A DNA stretch of 13,393 nt from Bacillota bacterium (GCA_030527065.1 JAUNBO010000033.1:1-13393), one strand, 5' to 3'. Numbered from the stretch's first letter, positions 5,571 through 13,340 are shown. Program-made: numbers and translations. Notes: generated by a model not told the origin, from the letters alone.

Positions 5571-8330
5571 ATGGGTCTGCTGCAAAACCGGGGAAGACAG
5601 ATATTTCTGGTAATGCTGGTGCTGATAGGGGTGCTGGTCCTGCGCATGGTGCAGCTGACGGTGCTGGAAAATCAGACCTGGAGCAGCGCCGCAGAGAGCC
5701 TGAGCATCCGCAGCGTGTCCACGGCAGCCCCCAGAGGGGAGATCCTGGACCGTTACGGCCGCTTGCTGGCGGGGAACCAGCTGAGCTTCACCGTCCAGAT
5801 GAGCGAAGGCTATCTGGACAGCGAAGAGCTGAACCGGCAGGCCCTGGAAGTGACGGCGGTGCTGGAAAGCAACGGGGATTCGGTGAACGACAATCTGCCC
5901 ATCATTATGGACGGGAGCGGCGGCTTTTACTATACCTATCAAAAGGAAACAGAAGAATGGCTGGCTTCCATGGACATGCCCGTGGACTTCACGGCGGAGG
6001 AAGCCTTCCGGGAGCTGCGGAACCGCTACGAGGTGGACGAGGGCCTGGATGAATACGGCGCCCAGGCGGAGCTGCAGAACACGTATAACGTATACCCGCC
6101 CATTTCCGTGGTAAACATGAAATTCACCCAGACCCTGAATCTGGAAAGCTTTCTGGGCAGATACGGAGACGACTATCTGGAGTTGACGGCGGAGGAGGCC
6201 TTCCGGGCCCTGAGAGAGGAATTCGGCATAGACCCGGGACTTTCCGATGAGGACGCCCGGAAGATCATGGTGATCCGCAATGAGCTGGCGGCCCAGGGCT
6301 ATTACAGTTACATTCCCGTGGAGATTGCCCAGGGCATTTCCGACGAAAGCATCGTTACCCTGGAAGAGCGCAGCACGGACCTGACGGCGATAGAGGTGGC
6401 CAACGAATACGTCAGATACTATCCCAACGGCTCTGTGGCGGCGCATATTTTAGGATATATGGGAAAGATCACGGAGTCGGAGCTTTCCACCTATCTGGAG
6501 CAAGGGTACAGCGCCAGCGATATGGTGGGCAGGGACGGTCTGGAGGCTGCCATGGAGGACGTGCTCCGGGGGACCGACGGCACCCGGGCCGTGGAGGTGA
6601 ACGCCCACGGAGAGCTGGTGCGGACCATAAGCGAGACCACGGCGGAAAAGGGGCTGGACGTCTATACCACCATAGACCTGGAACTTCAGAAGGTGGCGGA
6701 ATCGGCCCTGGCCCAGGCTCTGGAAAAGATCAGCACCGGGGGTACTTTTGAGAGCAAATGGGGGAATTACACCTACCGGGAGGCTTACGAAAACGCCAAC
6801 GTGGGAGCGGTGGTGGCCATAGAGGTGGAAACCGGGGATGTGCTGGCCATGGCCTCCAACCCCGCCTACGATCCCAATCTCTTCGCCACAGGGATCAGCT
6901 CTGAGGACTGGGACGCCCTTCAGTCCCAAAACCCCAGAGATCCCTTGTCTCCCGTGCCGCTGTACAACGTGGCGGCCCGCACCGCCGTACAGCCCGGCTC
7001 CACCTTCAAGATGGTGACCGCCACGGCGGCCCTGGAAAGCGGCCTGGATCCGAACCAGAGGATACGGGACGGCGGAGCGGTTCAGCTGGGCAACCGGACC
7101 TACGGCTGCGTGGTCTGGAACCTCTACCGCAGCAATCACGGCTACCTGGATTTTTACGAGGCCATGGAGGTCTCCTGCAACTATTACTTCTACGACCTTT
7201 CCACCAACTGGGACTGGTACCGGAACCGCTCCCTGGGCCTGGACAGCGATATGGGGATAGAGAAAATCACCTATTACGCCCAGCAGTACGGCCTGGGAGA
7301 CCCGGAGGGCACCGGCATAGAGATCCGGGAAACCATAGTGACTGCGCCCAATGCGGAGACCAAGCTGCTGAACACCATGGCGGCTCTGCGGAATGTGCTT
7401 CTGGGTCGGGCCGAGATCTATTTCACCCAGGAGGTGATAGACGAAGGCCTGTTCAGCGAATACATCGCCGAAATCGTCAGCTGGACGGAAGAGAATCCTT
7501 CCCGGAACGAGATCATTTCCAGACTGGGAGAGCTGGGAGTGCGGGAAGAGCAGATAGAGACTGTGGCGGACCTGTGTAAATTCAGCTATTTCAACCAGGC
7601 CACCTGGACCACGGGAGACGAGATGAACATCGCCATCGGTCAGGGCGAAAACGCCTATACGCCGCTGCAGATCGCCAATTACGTGGCCACCATCGGCAAC
7701 GAAGGCGTACGGAATCAGGTGAGCCTTATTTACGGGATCGAAGGGGAAGGCCGCTATCAGAAAGAGGCGGCCACGCAGATAGATATAAGCGACCCCGGCA
7801 TCCTGGAGGATATCATAGAAGGCATGGAGCTGGTGGCCACGGGAAGCCGGGGCAGCGCCAGGACCCACTTTGCCAGCTTTCCGGTACAGGTGGCGGCCAA
7901 GACCGGCACGGCGGAGCGGGCCGGCAAGATCAACCCCCCGGACGAGGTGGAGTACATCCAGACCTATCTGTCCCGGATCGCCCCGGACCTTACCTGGGAG
8001 GAAGTGGAAGCGGAGATGGAGCGGCTCCTGGAAGAGTATCCGGAGGTGTACACCTCCCAGAACACTGCGGTGCGGCAGGCGGTGCTGAACCTGCGCCGGG
8101 ACACGGTGACCCTGGAAAGGATAGACGCCTATAAAGAGGACTACGATAACTTCGCCTGGTTTGTGGCCATGGCCCCGGCGGAGGACCCCAAGATCGCCGT
8201 GGCGGTGCTCATCTTCCAGGGCGGCTCCGGACCTTACGGGGCCCCGGTGGCCCGGGAAGTGATCGGGGCGTATCTGGAGCTGGACAAGGAGTATCAGCTG
8301 CTGGAAACGGAGACCGCCCTGACGGAGTAA
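5571..8330 (+). CDS. mrdA: Penicillin-binding protein 2 (class B transpeptidase)
   Basis: A 919-residue class B PBP, the elongasome D,D-transpeptidase that cross-links new peptidoglycan and is a beta-lactam target. One N-terminal membrane anchor (about residues 12-30) is followed by the extracytoplasmic dimerisation/pedestal domain, beginning at APRGEILDRYGR, and a transpeptidase domain. All three catalytic motifs are present: STFK (Ser477, Lys480), SCN (Ser535-Asn537) and KTG (777-779). It is about 300 residues longer than E. coli PBP2. The extra length is spread over the pedestal, which holds a repeated helical segment (residues 141-167 and 206-232), the SxN-to-KTG interval, and an insertion between KTG and the following strand (FAWFVAMAP, about 861-869). 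Long PBP2 forms are usual in Clostridia, so this is probably a lineage trait. AGGGGGG at 5556-5562 sets the start. Position after mreBCD marks it as the elongation enzyme rather than divisome FtsI. It is the last gene before a terminator; rodA is not adjacent. Confidence 0.95.
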   Translation: MGLLQNRGRQIFLVMLVLIGVLVLRMVQLTVLENQTWSSAAESLSIRSVSTAAPRGEILDRYGRLLAGNQLSFTVQMSEGYLDSEELNRQALEVTAVLESNGDSVNDNLPIIMDGSGGFYYTYQKETEEWLASMDMPVDFTAEEAFRELRNRYEVDEGLDEYGAQAELQNTYNVYPPISVVNMKFTQTLNLESFLGRYGDDYLELTAEEAFRALREEFGIDPGLSDEDARKIMVIRNELAAQGYYSYIPVEIAQGISDESIVTLEERSTDLTAIEVANEYVRYYPNGSVAAHILGYMGKITESELSTYLEQGYSASDMVGRDGLEAAMEDVLRGTDGTRAVEVNAHGELVRTISETTAEKGLDVYTTIDLELQKVAESALAQALEKISTGGTFESKWGNYTYREAYENANVGAVVAIEVETGDVLAMASNPAYDPNLFATGISSEDWDALQSQNPRDPLSPVPLYNVAARTAVQPGSTFKMVTATAALESGLDPNQRIRDGGAVQLGNRTYGCVVWNLYRSNHGYLDFYEAMEVSCNYYFYDLSTNWDWYRNRSLGLDSDMGIEKITYYAQQYGLGDPEGTGIEIRETIVTAPNAETKLLNTMAALRNVLLGRAEIYFTQEVIDEGLFSEYIAEIVSWTEENPSRNEIISRLGELGVREEQIETVADLCKFSYFNQATWTTGDEMNIAIGQGENAYTPLQIANYVATIGNEGVRNQVSLIYGIEGEGRYQKEAATQIDISDPGILEDIIEGMELVATGSRGSARTHFASFPVQVAAKTGTAERAGKINPPDEVEYIQTYLSRIAPDLTWEEVEAEMERLLEEYPEVYTSQNTAVRQAVLNLRRDTVTLERIDAYKEDYDNFAWFVAMAPAEDPKIAVAVLIFQGGSGPYGAPVAREVIGAYLELDKEYQLLETETALTE
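5991..6266 (+). repeat. Internal protein-level repeat in PBP2 pedestal
   Basis: Two 27-residue segments of PBP2, residues 141-167 (bases 5991-6071) and 206-232 (bases 6186-6266), align without gaps with 13 identities by eye. Both begin with TAEEAFR, keep LR two residues later, and share a D-x-G-L core. They look like two copies of a short helical module, separated by about 38 residues that contain the strand-like PPISVVNMKF. The DNA is less similar than the protein, so this is an old duplication rather than a recent tandem repeat. Confidence 0.6.
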
Positions 8331-8340
8331 AAAGCCGGCG

Positions 8341-8411
8341 GCAAGGGCGTAGGCAGAATGTTCCGACTATTTTTAAGGGCGCAATTTTTCCGATGAAGCC
8401 CTTGCTTTTTT
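8341..8411 (+). terminator. Candidate rho-independent terminator after mrdA
   Basis: The arm GCCCTTGC (8398-8405) is followed directly by six T residues (8406-8411). Two upstream arms can pair with it: GCAAGGGC (8341-8348, eight base pairs, loop of 49) and AAGGGC (8375-8380, six base pairs, loop of 17). The shorter-loop version is more likely to form during transcription. It would end the maf-mre-mrdA transcript, whose last stop codon is at 8328-8330. The loop is longer than in a textbook terminator. Confidence 0.55.
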
Positions 8412-8549
8412 CCCCAAAAAGTAGTTTACTAATACTGTATGCGTTCCGCATTTTACCGGTACTTTTTTGAGAAGGCATACAAGGATATAAACCAATTGCG
8501 CGGATGCGGCTTTTCCGTCTTCGGGCACTGTTTTAAGGAGGCAAATACC
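8412..8549 (+). promoter_or_regulatory. Upstream region of acyl-CoA dehydrogenase operon
   Basis: This AT-richer stretch must hold the promoter of the downstream operon if the terminator works. The best -10 is TATAAA (8486-8491); its -35 at a 17-base spacing is only the T run at 8463-8468, while TTGAGA (8467-8472) is spaced just 13 bases away. TGTATGC (8436-8442) and GCATACA (8475-8481) form a seven-base inverted repeat flanking this region, and an imperfect palindrome lies at 8420-8436. Either could be an operator, but I cannot match them to a known regulator. No Rex-like TTGTTAA/TTAACAA site is seen. A strong AAGGAGG (8535-8541) precedes the gene by eight bases. Confidence 0.35.
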
Positions 8550-9692
8550 ATGAACTTTCAACTGACAAAGGAGCAGGAATTCGTGCGCAAAATGGTCAGA
8601 GAGTTCGCCGTCAACGAGGTGGAACCCATTGCGGCGGATATCGATCAGAACAACGAATTCCCCATGGAAAACGTCAAGAAAATGGGCAAGCTGGGCATGA
8701 TGGGCGTTCCCTTCCCCCAGGAATGGGACGGCGCCGGCGGCGATCACATCGCTTACGCCATCACGGTGGAGGAGCTGTCCAGAGTGTGCGCGTCCACAGG
8801 GGTCATCTGTTCCGCTCACACATCCCTCTGCAGCTGGCCCATCTTCACTTACGGGACGGAAGAGCAGAAGGAAAAATACCTGCGCAAGCTGAACAAGGGC
8901 GAATACATAGGAGCCTTCGGCCTGACGGAGCCCAATGCGGGCACGGACTCTGCGGGACAGCAGACCCGGGCCGAGGACAAGGGAGACCACTGGCTTTTGA
9001 ACGGCGCCAAGGTATTCATCACCAACGGCGGCCAGTCCGACGTCTACGTGGTGATGGCCATGACGGATAAATCCAAGGGCAACCGCGGCATCAGCGCCTT
9101 TATCGTGGAGAAGGATTTCCCCGGCTTTTCCATCGGAAAAAAAGAGGACAAAATGGGCATCCGGGCCTCCTCTACCACAGAGCTCATTTTCCAGGACTGC
9201 ATCGTCCCCAAAGAAAACCTCCTGGGCAATGTGGGAGACGGCTTCAAGGTGGCCATGAGCACCCTGGACGGCGGCCGCATAGGCATCGCTTCCCAGGCTC
9301 TGGGCATCGCTCAGGGAGCTCTGGACGTCACGGTGGAATATATGAAGGCAAGAAAGCAATTCGGCAAGAGCCTGTCCAAGTTCCAGGCCCTGCAATTTGA
9401 GATCGCAGAGATGAAGACCCGCATAGAGGCCTCCAGGCTGCTGATCTACAAAGCCGCCGACATGAAAGACAAACATCTGCAATACGGCCCCAATGCGGCC
9501 ATGGCCAAGCTTTATGCGGCGGAAACGGCCATGTACGTCACCACCAAGGCGGTGCAGTTCCACGGCGGCTACGGCTACACCAAGGACTACCCGGTGGAAA
9601 GAATGATGAGAGACGCCAAGATCACGGAGATCTACGAGGGCACCTCCGAAGTCCAGAAGATGGTCATTGCGGCCGATGTTTTCAAGAAATAG
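8550..9692 (+). CDS. Acyl-CoA dehydrogenase (butyryl-CoA dehydrogenase-like)
   Basis: A 380-residue cytosolic FAD-dependent acyl-CoA dehydrogenase of the short-chain/butyryl-CoA type. Family signature 1, GLTEPNAGTDSAG, lies at residues 124-136, and signature 2 spans QFHGGYGYTKDYPVERMMRD (336-355). The catalytic base is Glu363 in IYEGTSE, the position used by short- and medium-chain enzymes. In fermenting anaerobes such enzymes run as enoyl-CoA reductases with an Etf partner. The ATG at 8550 is preferred over an in-frame ATG at 8439: AAGGAGG precedes it by eight bases, the protein then starts in the family's normal place (MNFQLTKEQE), and 380 is the normal length. etfB follows after 12 bases, with its ribosome binding site on this stop codon. 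No thiolase, 3-hydroxybutyryl-CoA dehydrogenase or crotonase gene is next to it, so butyryl-CoA is the default but not the proven substrate; other enoyl-CoAs are possible. Confidence 0.95.
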   Translation: MNFQLTKEQEFVRKMVREFAVNEVEPIAADIDQNNEFPMENVKKMGKLGMMGVPFPQEWDGAGGDHIAYAITVEELSRVCASTGVICSAHTSLCSWPIFTYGTEEQKEKYLRKLNKGEYIGAFGLTEPNAGTDSAGQQTRAEDKGDHWLLNGAKVFITNGGQSDVYVVMAMTDKSKGNRGISAFIVEKDFPGFSIGKKEDKMGIRASSTTELIFQDCIVPKENLLGNVGDGFKVAMSTLDGGRIGIASQALGIAQGALDVTVEYMKARKQFGKSLSKFQALQFEIAEMKTRIEASRLLIYKAADMKDKHLQYGPNAAMAKLYAAETAMYVTTKAVQFHGGYGYTKDYPVERMMRDAKITEIYEGTSEVQKMVIAADVFKK

Positions 9693-9704
9693 GAGGGAAA
9701 GAGC

Positions 9705-10502
9705 ATGAAGATCATCGTTTGCGCCAAGCAGGTACCAGATACCAATGAAATAAAGATCAACCCCAAAACCGGCACTCTTATCCGGGACGGCGTCCCCAGC
9801 ATTCTCAACCACGACGACGCCAATGCCCTGGAAGAGGCCCTGAAGATAAAAGATATGTACCCGGACACCCACATCACCGTGGTCACCATGGGTCCGCCCC
9901 AGGCCAAGGACATGCTGATAGAATGTCTGGCCATGGGCGCCGACGAAGTGGTGCTGGCCAGCGACAGGGCTCTGGGCGGTTCCGACACCTGGGCCACCTC
10001 CAACGCCGTTTCCGCTGCCATCCAGAAGATAGGGGAGTTCGATATCATCTTTGCCGGACGGCAGGCCATAGACGGAGACACCGCCCAGGTAGGGCCCCAG
10101 ATCGCAGAGAAGCTGGGCCTTCCCCAGGTGACCTATGTACAGGAATTCAAAATTGCCCCGGACAAGAAGACCATCACGGTAAAGCGGGCTCTGGAAGACG
10201 GCTATGAGGTGATAGAGCTCAAGACTCCCTGCATGCTCACCGCCATCAAGGAGCTGAACACTCCCAGATACATGACAGTCAGCGGCATCTACAATGCCTG
10301 TAAGGTGGATATCCCCACCTGGGGCGCCAAGGACCTGGGAGTGGACCCGGACAAGGAAGTGGGACTGGAAGCCTCTCCCACCAACGTATTCCGTTCCTTC
10401 ACCCCCGCCCCCAAAGGGAAGGGGACCATCATAGAGGGCGACGGAGAAAAAGAGCTTGCTCAGAAGCTCCTCATCAATCTGAAGAGCAAGCACGTGATTT
10501 AA
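9705..10502 (+). CDS. etfB: Electron transfer flavoprotein beta subunit
   Basis: A 265-residue EtfB, the small subunit of the electron transfer flavoprotein. It pairs with EtfA and passes electrons between NADH and the acyl-CoA dehydrogenase; in bifurcating complexes it carries the FAD that splits the electrons. Recognisable blocks are VCAKQVPDTNEIKI (5-18), TMGPPQAKD (61-69), GADEVVLASDRALGGSDT (78-95), GRQAIDGDTAQVGPQ (118-132) and the C-terminal EtfB signature from VKRALEDGYEVIELKTP (159-175). AGGAGG at 9691-9696 overlaps the upstream stop and sets the ATG eight bases on, so translation is probably coupled. The gene lies between its dehydrogenase and etfA. Assignment to the bifurcating group is inferred from the acd-etfB-etfA operon, the anaerobic context and the ferredoxin domain on EtfA, not from a resolved flavin site. 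Confidence 0.96.
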   Translation: MKIIVCAKQVPDTNEIKINPKTGTLIRDGVPSILNHDDANALEEALKIKDMYPDTHITVVTMGPPQAKDMLIECLAMGADEVVLASDRALGGSDTWATSNAVSAAIQKIGEFDIIFAGRQAIDGDTAQVGPQIAEKLGLPQVTYVQEFKIAPDKKTITVKRALEDGYEVIELKTPCMLTAIKELNTPRYMTVSGIYNACKVDIPTWGAKDLGVDPDKEVGLEASPTNVFRSFTPAPKGKGTIIEGDGEKELAQKLLINLKSKHVI

Positions 10503-10517
10503 GGAGGGAGAAGCGCA

Positions 10518-11798
10518 ATGGCAATTCAAGTAATCAAAGAAAAATGCAAGGGCTGCCGGCTCTGTGTAAAGGCCTGCCCCTTTGAAGCCATCGATATGGA
10601 TGGGAAGCTGGCCGTCATAAACGAAAAATGCACCGCCTGCAACCAGTGTATCGCAGCCTGTAAGTTTGGAGCCATCATAAAGACCGAGGAAGACGGCCCC
10701 GTGGACCTGTCCGCCTATAAGAACGTGTGGGTCTTTGCGGAGCAGCGGGACGGAAAGCTGATGAACGTAGCTCTGGAGCTCATCGGCGAAGGCTACAGGC
10801 TTTCCCGGGAGATCGGCGGGGACACCAAGGTCTGCGCCGTCCTCATCGGGGATCAGATAGACCATCTGACAGACGAATGCTACGCCTACGGCGCGGATAA
10901 AGTCTATCTCATCAGCCATCCTCTGCTGAAGAATTACACCACGGATGGTTACACCAAGGTCCTGGTGGACGCCATACGGGAATACAAGCCGGAGATCGTC
11001 CTCTACGGTGCAACCCACATCGGCCGGGACCTGGCTCCCAGAGCCGCCGCCCGGATGAACGCCGGCCTCACCGCCGACTGCACCCGGCTGGATGTAAAGG
11101 TGTCCAGCTACATCGAATATGCTCAGAAAAACACCACTCTGGATACCAGCACTCTGGACGCCAACGATCCCAGCACGGGGCTGAAGCAGACCCGGCCCGC
11201 CTTCGGCGGCAACCTGATGGCCACCATCATCTGCCCCAGGACCCGTCCTCAGATGTCTACGGTCCGTCCCGGCGTCATGCAGAAGCGGGAAAAGGTGGAA
11301 GGCGCCAGGGGAGAGCTCATCCGTGTGGAGCCCCAGCTTGCCGAAGGCGACATCCGGACAAAGATCCTGGACATCGTAAAATCCGCAAAAGAGATGGTTT
11401 CCCTGACGGACGCCAAGATCATCTGCTCCGGCGGCCGGGGTCTGGGAGGGCCCGAGGGCTTCGCTCTCATCAAGGAGTTTGCGGATAAGGTGGGTGGCGT
11501 GGTAGGCTCTTCCCGTGCGGCGGTGGATGCAGGCTGGATAGACCATTCCCACCAGGTGGGGCAGACCGGCACCACGGTAAAGCCCAACATTTACTTTGCC
11601 TGCGGCATTTCCGGCGCCATCCAGCACCTGGCCGGCATGCAGACCTCGGACATCATAGTGGCCATAAACAAGGACGCCGACGCACCCATCTTTGAGGTGG
11701 CGGATTACGGCATAGTGGGAGACCTCTACAAGGTGATTCCCCAGATCATCGCCGAGTGGGACAATGCCGAGGCCCTCTACGACGCCAGCACCAAATAA
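10518..11798 (+). CDS. etfA: EtfA with N-terminal 2[4Fe-4S] ferredoxin domain
   Basis: A 426-residue fusion of a bacterial-type ferredoxin and the Etf alpha subunit. The first 50 residues hold eight cysteines in two CxxCxxC-x3-C sets: Cys10, 13, 16 and 20, then Cys38, 41, 44 and 48. By the usual ferredoxin wiring these bind two [4Fe-4S] clusters. The rest is EtfA, with the FAD-binding C-terminal region [11 protein letters not shown] (305-315), [12 protein letters not shown] (329-340), [10 protein letters not shown] (345-354), and the EtfA signature from [13 protein letters not shown] (358-370). Ordinary EtfA is about 100 residues shorter. Ferredoxin-fused EtfA is known from bifurcating systems such as caffeyl-CoA reductase CarE and lactate dehydrogenase LctC of Acetobacterium woodii; here the order dehydrogenase-EtfB-EtfA resembles CarCDE. 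The extra clusters probably pass electrons to or from soluble ferredoxin. GGAGG at 10503-10507 sets the start. Confidence 0.96.
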   Translation: MAIQVIKEKCKGCRLCVKACPFEAIDMDGKLAVINEKCTACNQCIAACKFGAIIKTEEDGPVDLSAYKNVWVFAEQRDGKLMNVALELIGEGYRLSREIGGDTKVCAVLIGDQIDHLTDECYAYGADKVYLISHPLLKNYTTDGYTKVLVDAIREYKPEIVLYGATHIGRDLAPRAAARMNAGLTADCTRLDVKVSSYIEYAQKNTTLDTSTLDANDPSTGLKQTRPAFGGNLMATIICPRTRPQMSTVRPGVMQKREKVEGARGELIRVEPQLAEGDIRTKILDIVKSAKEMVSLTDAKIICSGGRGLGGPEGFALIKEFADKVGGVVGSSRAAVDAGWIDHSHQVGQTGTTVKPNIYFACGISGAIQHLAGMQTSDIIVAINKDADAPIFEVADYGIVGDLYKVIPQIIAEWDNAEALYDASTK

Positions 11799-11821
11799 AC
11801 GGCGCAGCAGCGGCAAAAGCA

Positions 11822-11862
11822 CAGCCCGGGGTACGGTTCAAATCGAACTCCCGGGCTGTTTT
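11822..11862. terminator. Hairpin terminator between convergent genes
   Basis: CAGCCCGGG (11822-11830) and CCCGGGCTG (11850-11858) form a perfect nine-base stem, followed on the plus strand by four T residues. The 19-base loop contains a nested GTTC/GAAC pairing (11836-11839 with 11845-11848). On the minus strand the stem is followed by TGCTTTTG, so it may also stop transcription coming from the symporter gene. It is 23 bases after the etfA stop and 56 bases from the symporter stop. Confidence 0.8.
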
Positions 11863-11914
11863 GCGTCCTTGTCAGATGAAAGCAGTTTTCTGCGTAAGGG
11901 GCTCTTCCGCCGCC

Positions 11915-13303
11915 TTATTTCTTTTCCACGATGGGGATGGAGTCGGAAACGTCCTCGTCCAGGTTGCCGTTGAGAAAATGCTTGGTTTCCTTGGCGATGA
12001 CGTTGGACAGGAGCAGGACGGCGATGATGTTGGGGATGGCCATGAGAGCGTTGAGGCTGTCGGCCATTTCAAATACGCCGCCCAGAGACATCATGAAGGA
12101 GCCTGCCAGCATGACCAGGATCCAGAGGATGCGGTAGGGGGTGATGCCCTTTTTCCCGAAGAGGTATTCCACGCCCCGCTCGCCGTAATAGGACCAGCCC
12201 AAAATGGTGGAGAAGGCGAAGGTGATGAGGCCGAACACCAGGACGATGGGCCCCAGGACCGGGATCTGGGAGAAGGCGGCGGTGGTGAGGGCGTCTCCAG
12301 GCAGAGTGGCGCCGGTGGAATCGTAAGCGATGCTGGTATTGGAGAGGACGGTGCTCACGATGACGATGCCGGTGAGGGCGCAGATGACCACCGTGTCCCA
12401 GAAGGTGCCGGTGCAGGAGACCAGGGCCTGCCGGGCGGGGTTTTTGGTCTGGGCCGCCGCCGCCACGATGGGAGCGGAGCCCATGCCGGACTCGTTGGAG
12501 AACAGGCCTCTGGCCACGCCGTAGCGGGCCGCCGCCACAATGGAAGCCCCTATGAAGCCGCCGCCGGCAGCCTGGGGCTGGAAGGCGCTCTTGCAGATGA
12601 GGGCGATGGCAGGTCCCACGAACTCCCAGTTGATGATGATGATGACGATGCAGCCCAGGGCGTACAGGGCGGCCATGAAGGGGACCAGGGCCGTGCAGAC
12701 CCGGGCGATGGACTTGACGCCGCCCAGGATGACCATGCCCACCAGGACGGCGGCGATGAGCCCCGTGACCCAGCCGGGGAGGCCGAAGTTGCTGTTCACC
12801 ACGCTGATCATGGCCTTTTCCTGCACCAGGACGCCGATGCCAAAGGCGGCCAGGGCGGTGAGGGCGGCGAAGACCATGCCTCCCCATTTGCAGTGGAGGC
12901 CTCTTTCCAGAGCGTACATGGCGCCGCCCAGCATGGTGCCGTCGGAGGTCTGCACCCGGTACTTTACACCGATGAAGGATTCTCCGTACTTTGTGGCGAT
13001 GCCGAAGACGCCGGACAGCCACATCCAGAGGACGGCGCCGGGGCCGCCCAGAGCGATGGCGGTGCCTACGCCCACGATGTTACCGGTGCCCACGGTGGAG
13101 GCCATGGCCGTGGCCAGGGCGCCGAATTGGGAAACGTCTCCCTTACTGCCCGTGTCCTTGGAGACGGAAAGCTTGATGCCCAGAGGCACCTTCCTCTGGA
13201 TAAAGCCCAGCCGGAAGGTCATGAACACATGGGTCCCCAGCAGCAGGATGATCATGGGCCATCCCCAGAGGTACCCGTTCAGAAAAGAAAAAAATGATTC
13301 CAT
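11915..13303 (-). CDS. Na+:alanine/glycine symporter (AGCS family)
   Basis: A 462-residue polytopic membrane protein of the alanine or glycine:cation symporter family (AgcS/AlsT/DagA-like), which imports small neutral amino acids with Na+. The conserved VGTGNIVGVGTAIALGGPGA block (residues 71-90) and the family signature ending in FWMW-like LWMWLSGVFG (92-101) are present. Ten or so hydrophobic helices follow in the usual spacing, and the length is typical. The start ATG (complement of 13301-13303) has AGGAGT at the complement of 13312-13317, eight bases upstream, and its own promoter. It is a single gene, convergent with etfA. From its fourth codon on it contains no TTA, CTA or TCA codon, like the etf operon. 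Alanine, glycine or glutamine are all possible substrates; sequence alone does not decide. Confidence 0.95.
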   Translation of the reverse strand: MESFFSFLNGYLWGWPMIILLLGTHVFMTFRLGFIQRKVPLGIKLSVSKDTGSKGDVSQFGALATAMASTVGTGNIVGVGTAIALGGPGAVLWMWLSGVFGIATKYGESFIGVKYRVQTSDGTMLGGAMYALERGLHCKWGGMVFAALTALAAFGIGVLVQEKAMISVVNSNFGLPGWVTGLIAAVLVGMVILGGVKSIARVCTALVPFMAALYALGCIVIIIINWEFVGPAIALICKSAFQPQAAGGGFIGASIVAAARYGVARGLFSNESGMGSAPIVAAAAQTKNPARQALVSCTGTFWDTVVICALTGIVIVSTVLSNTSIAYDSTGATLPGDALTTAAFSQIPVLGPIVLVFGLITFAFSTILGWSYYGERGVEYLFGKKGITPYRILWILVMLAGSFMMSLGGVFEMADSLNALMAIPNIIAVLLLSNVIAKETKHFLNGNLDEDVSDSIPIVEKK

Positions 13304-13340
13304 GGAAAATAACTCCTCTCTTCATTAAAAATCCGCCACT

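Noticed and set aside
5094..7868. Two long minus-strand frames (5094-6446 and 6450-7868) opposite mreD and PBP2.
   Set aside because: Both are codon-aligned shadows separated only by the reverse complement of a single TTA codon in PBP2; no family resemblance.
8439..8549. A 37-residue N-terminal extension of the acyl-CoA dehydrogenase from an ATG at 8439.
   Set aside because: It has no ribosome binding site, covers the probable promoter, and the start at 8550 has AAGGAGG at ideal spacing and the family's normal N terminus.
8373..11822. A 1149-codon minus-strand open frame as a protein-coding gene.
   Set aside because: It lies exactly antisense and codon-aligned to three well-recognised genes. 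Its translation resembles no family I know, and it starts within the terminator with no ribosome binding site that I can see.
11822..11858. A tRNA-like T-arm: GGTTCAAATC within the hairpin after etfA.
   Set aside because: The bases flanking the loop do not form a T-stem, and there is no acceptor, D- or anticodon arm around it. The terminator hairpin explains the sequence.
11756..13297. A 513-codon plus-strand open frame opposite the symporter.
   Set aside because: It is codon-aligned antisense to the AGCS gene, with low-complexity Gly/Asp/His-rich translation typical of a shadow frame.
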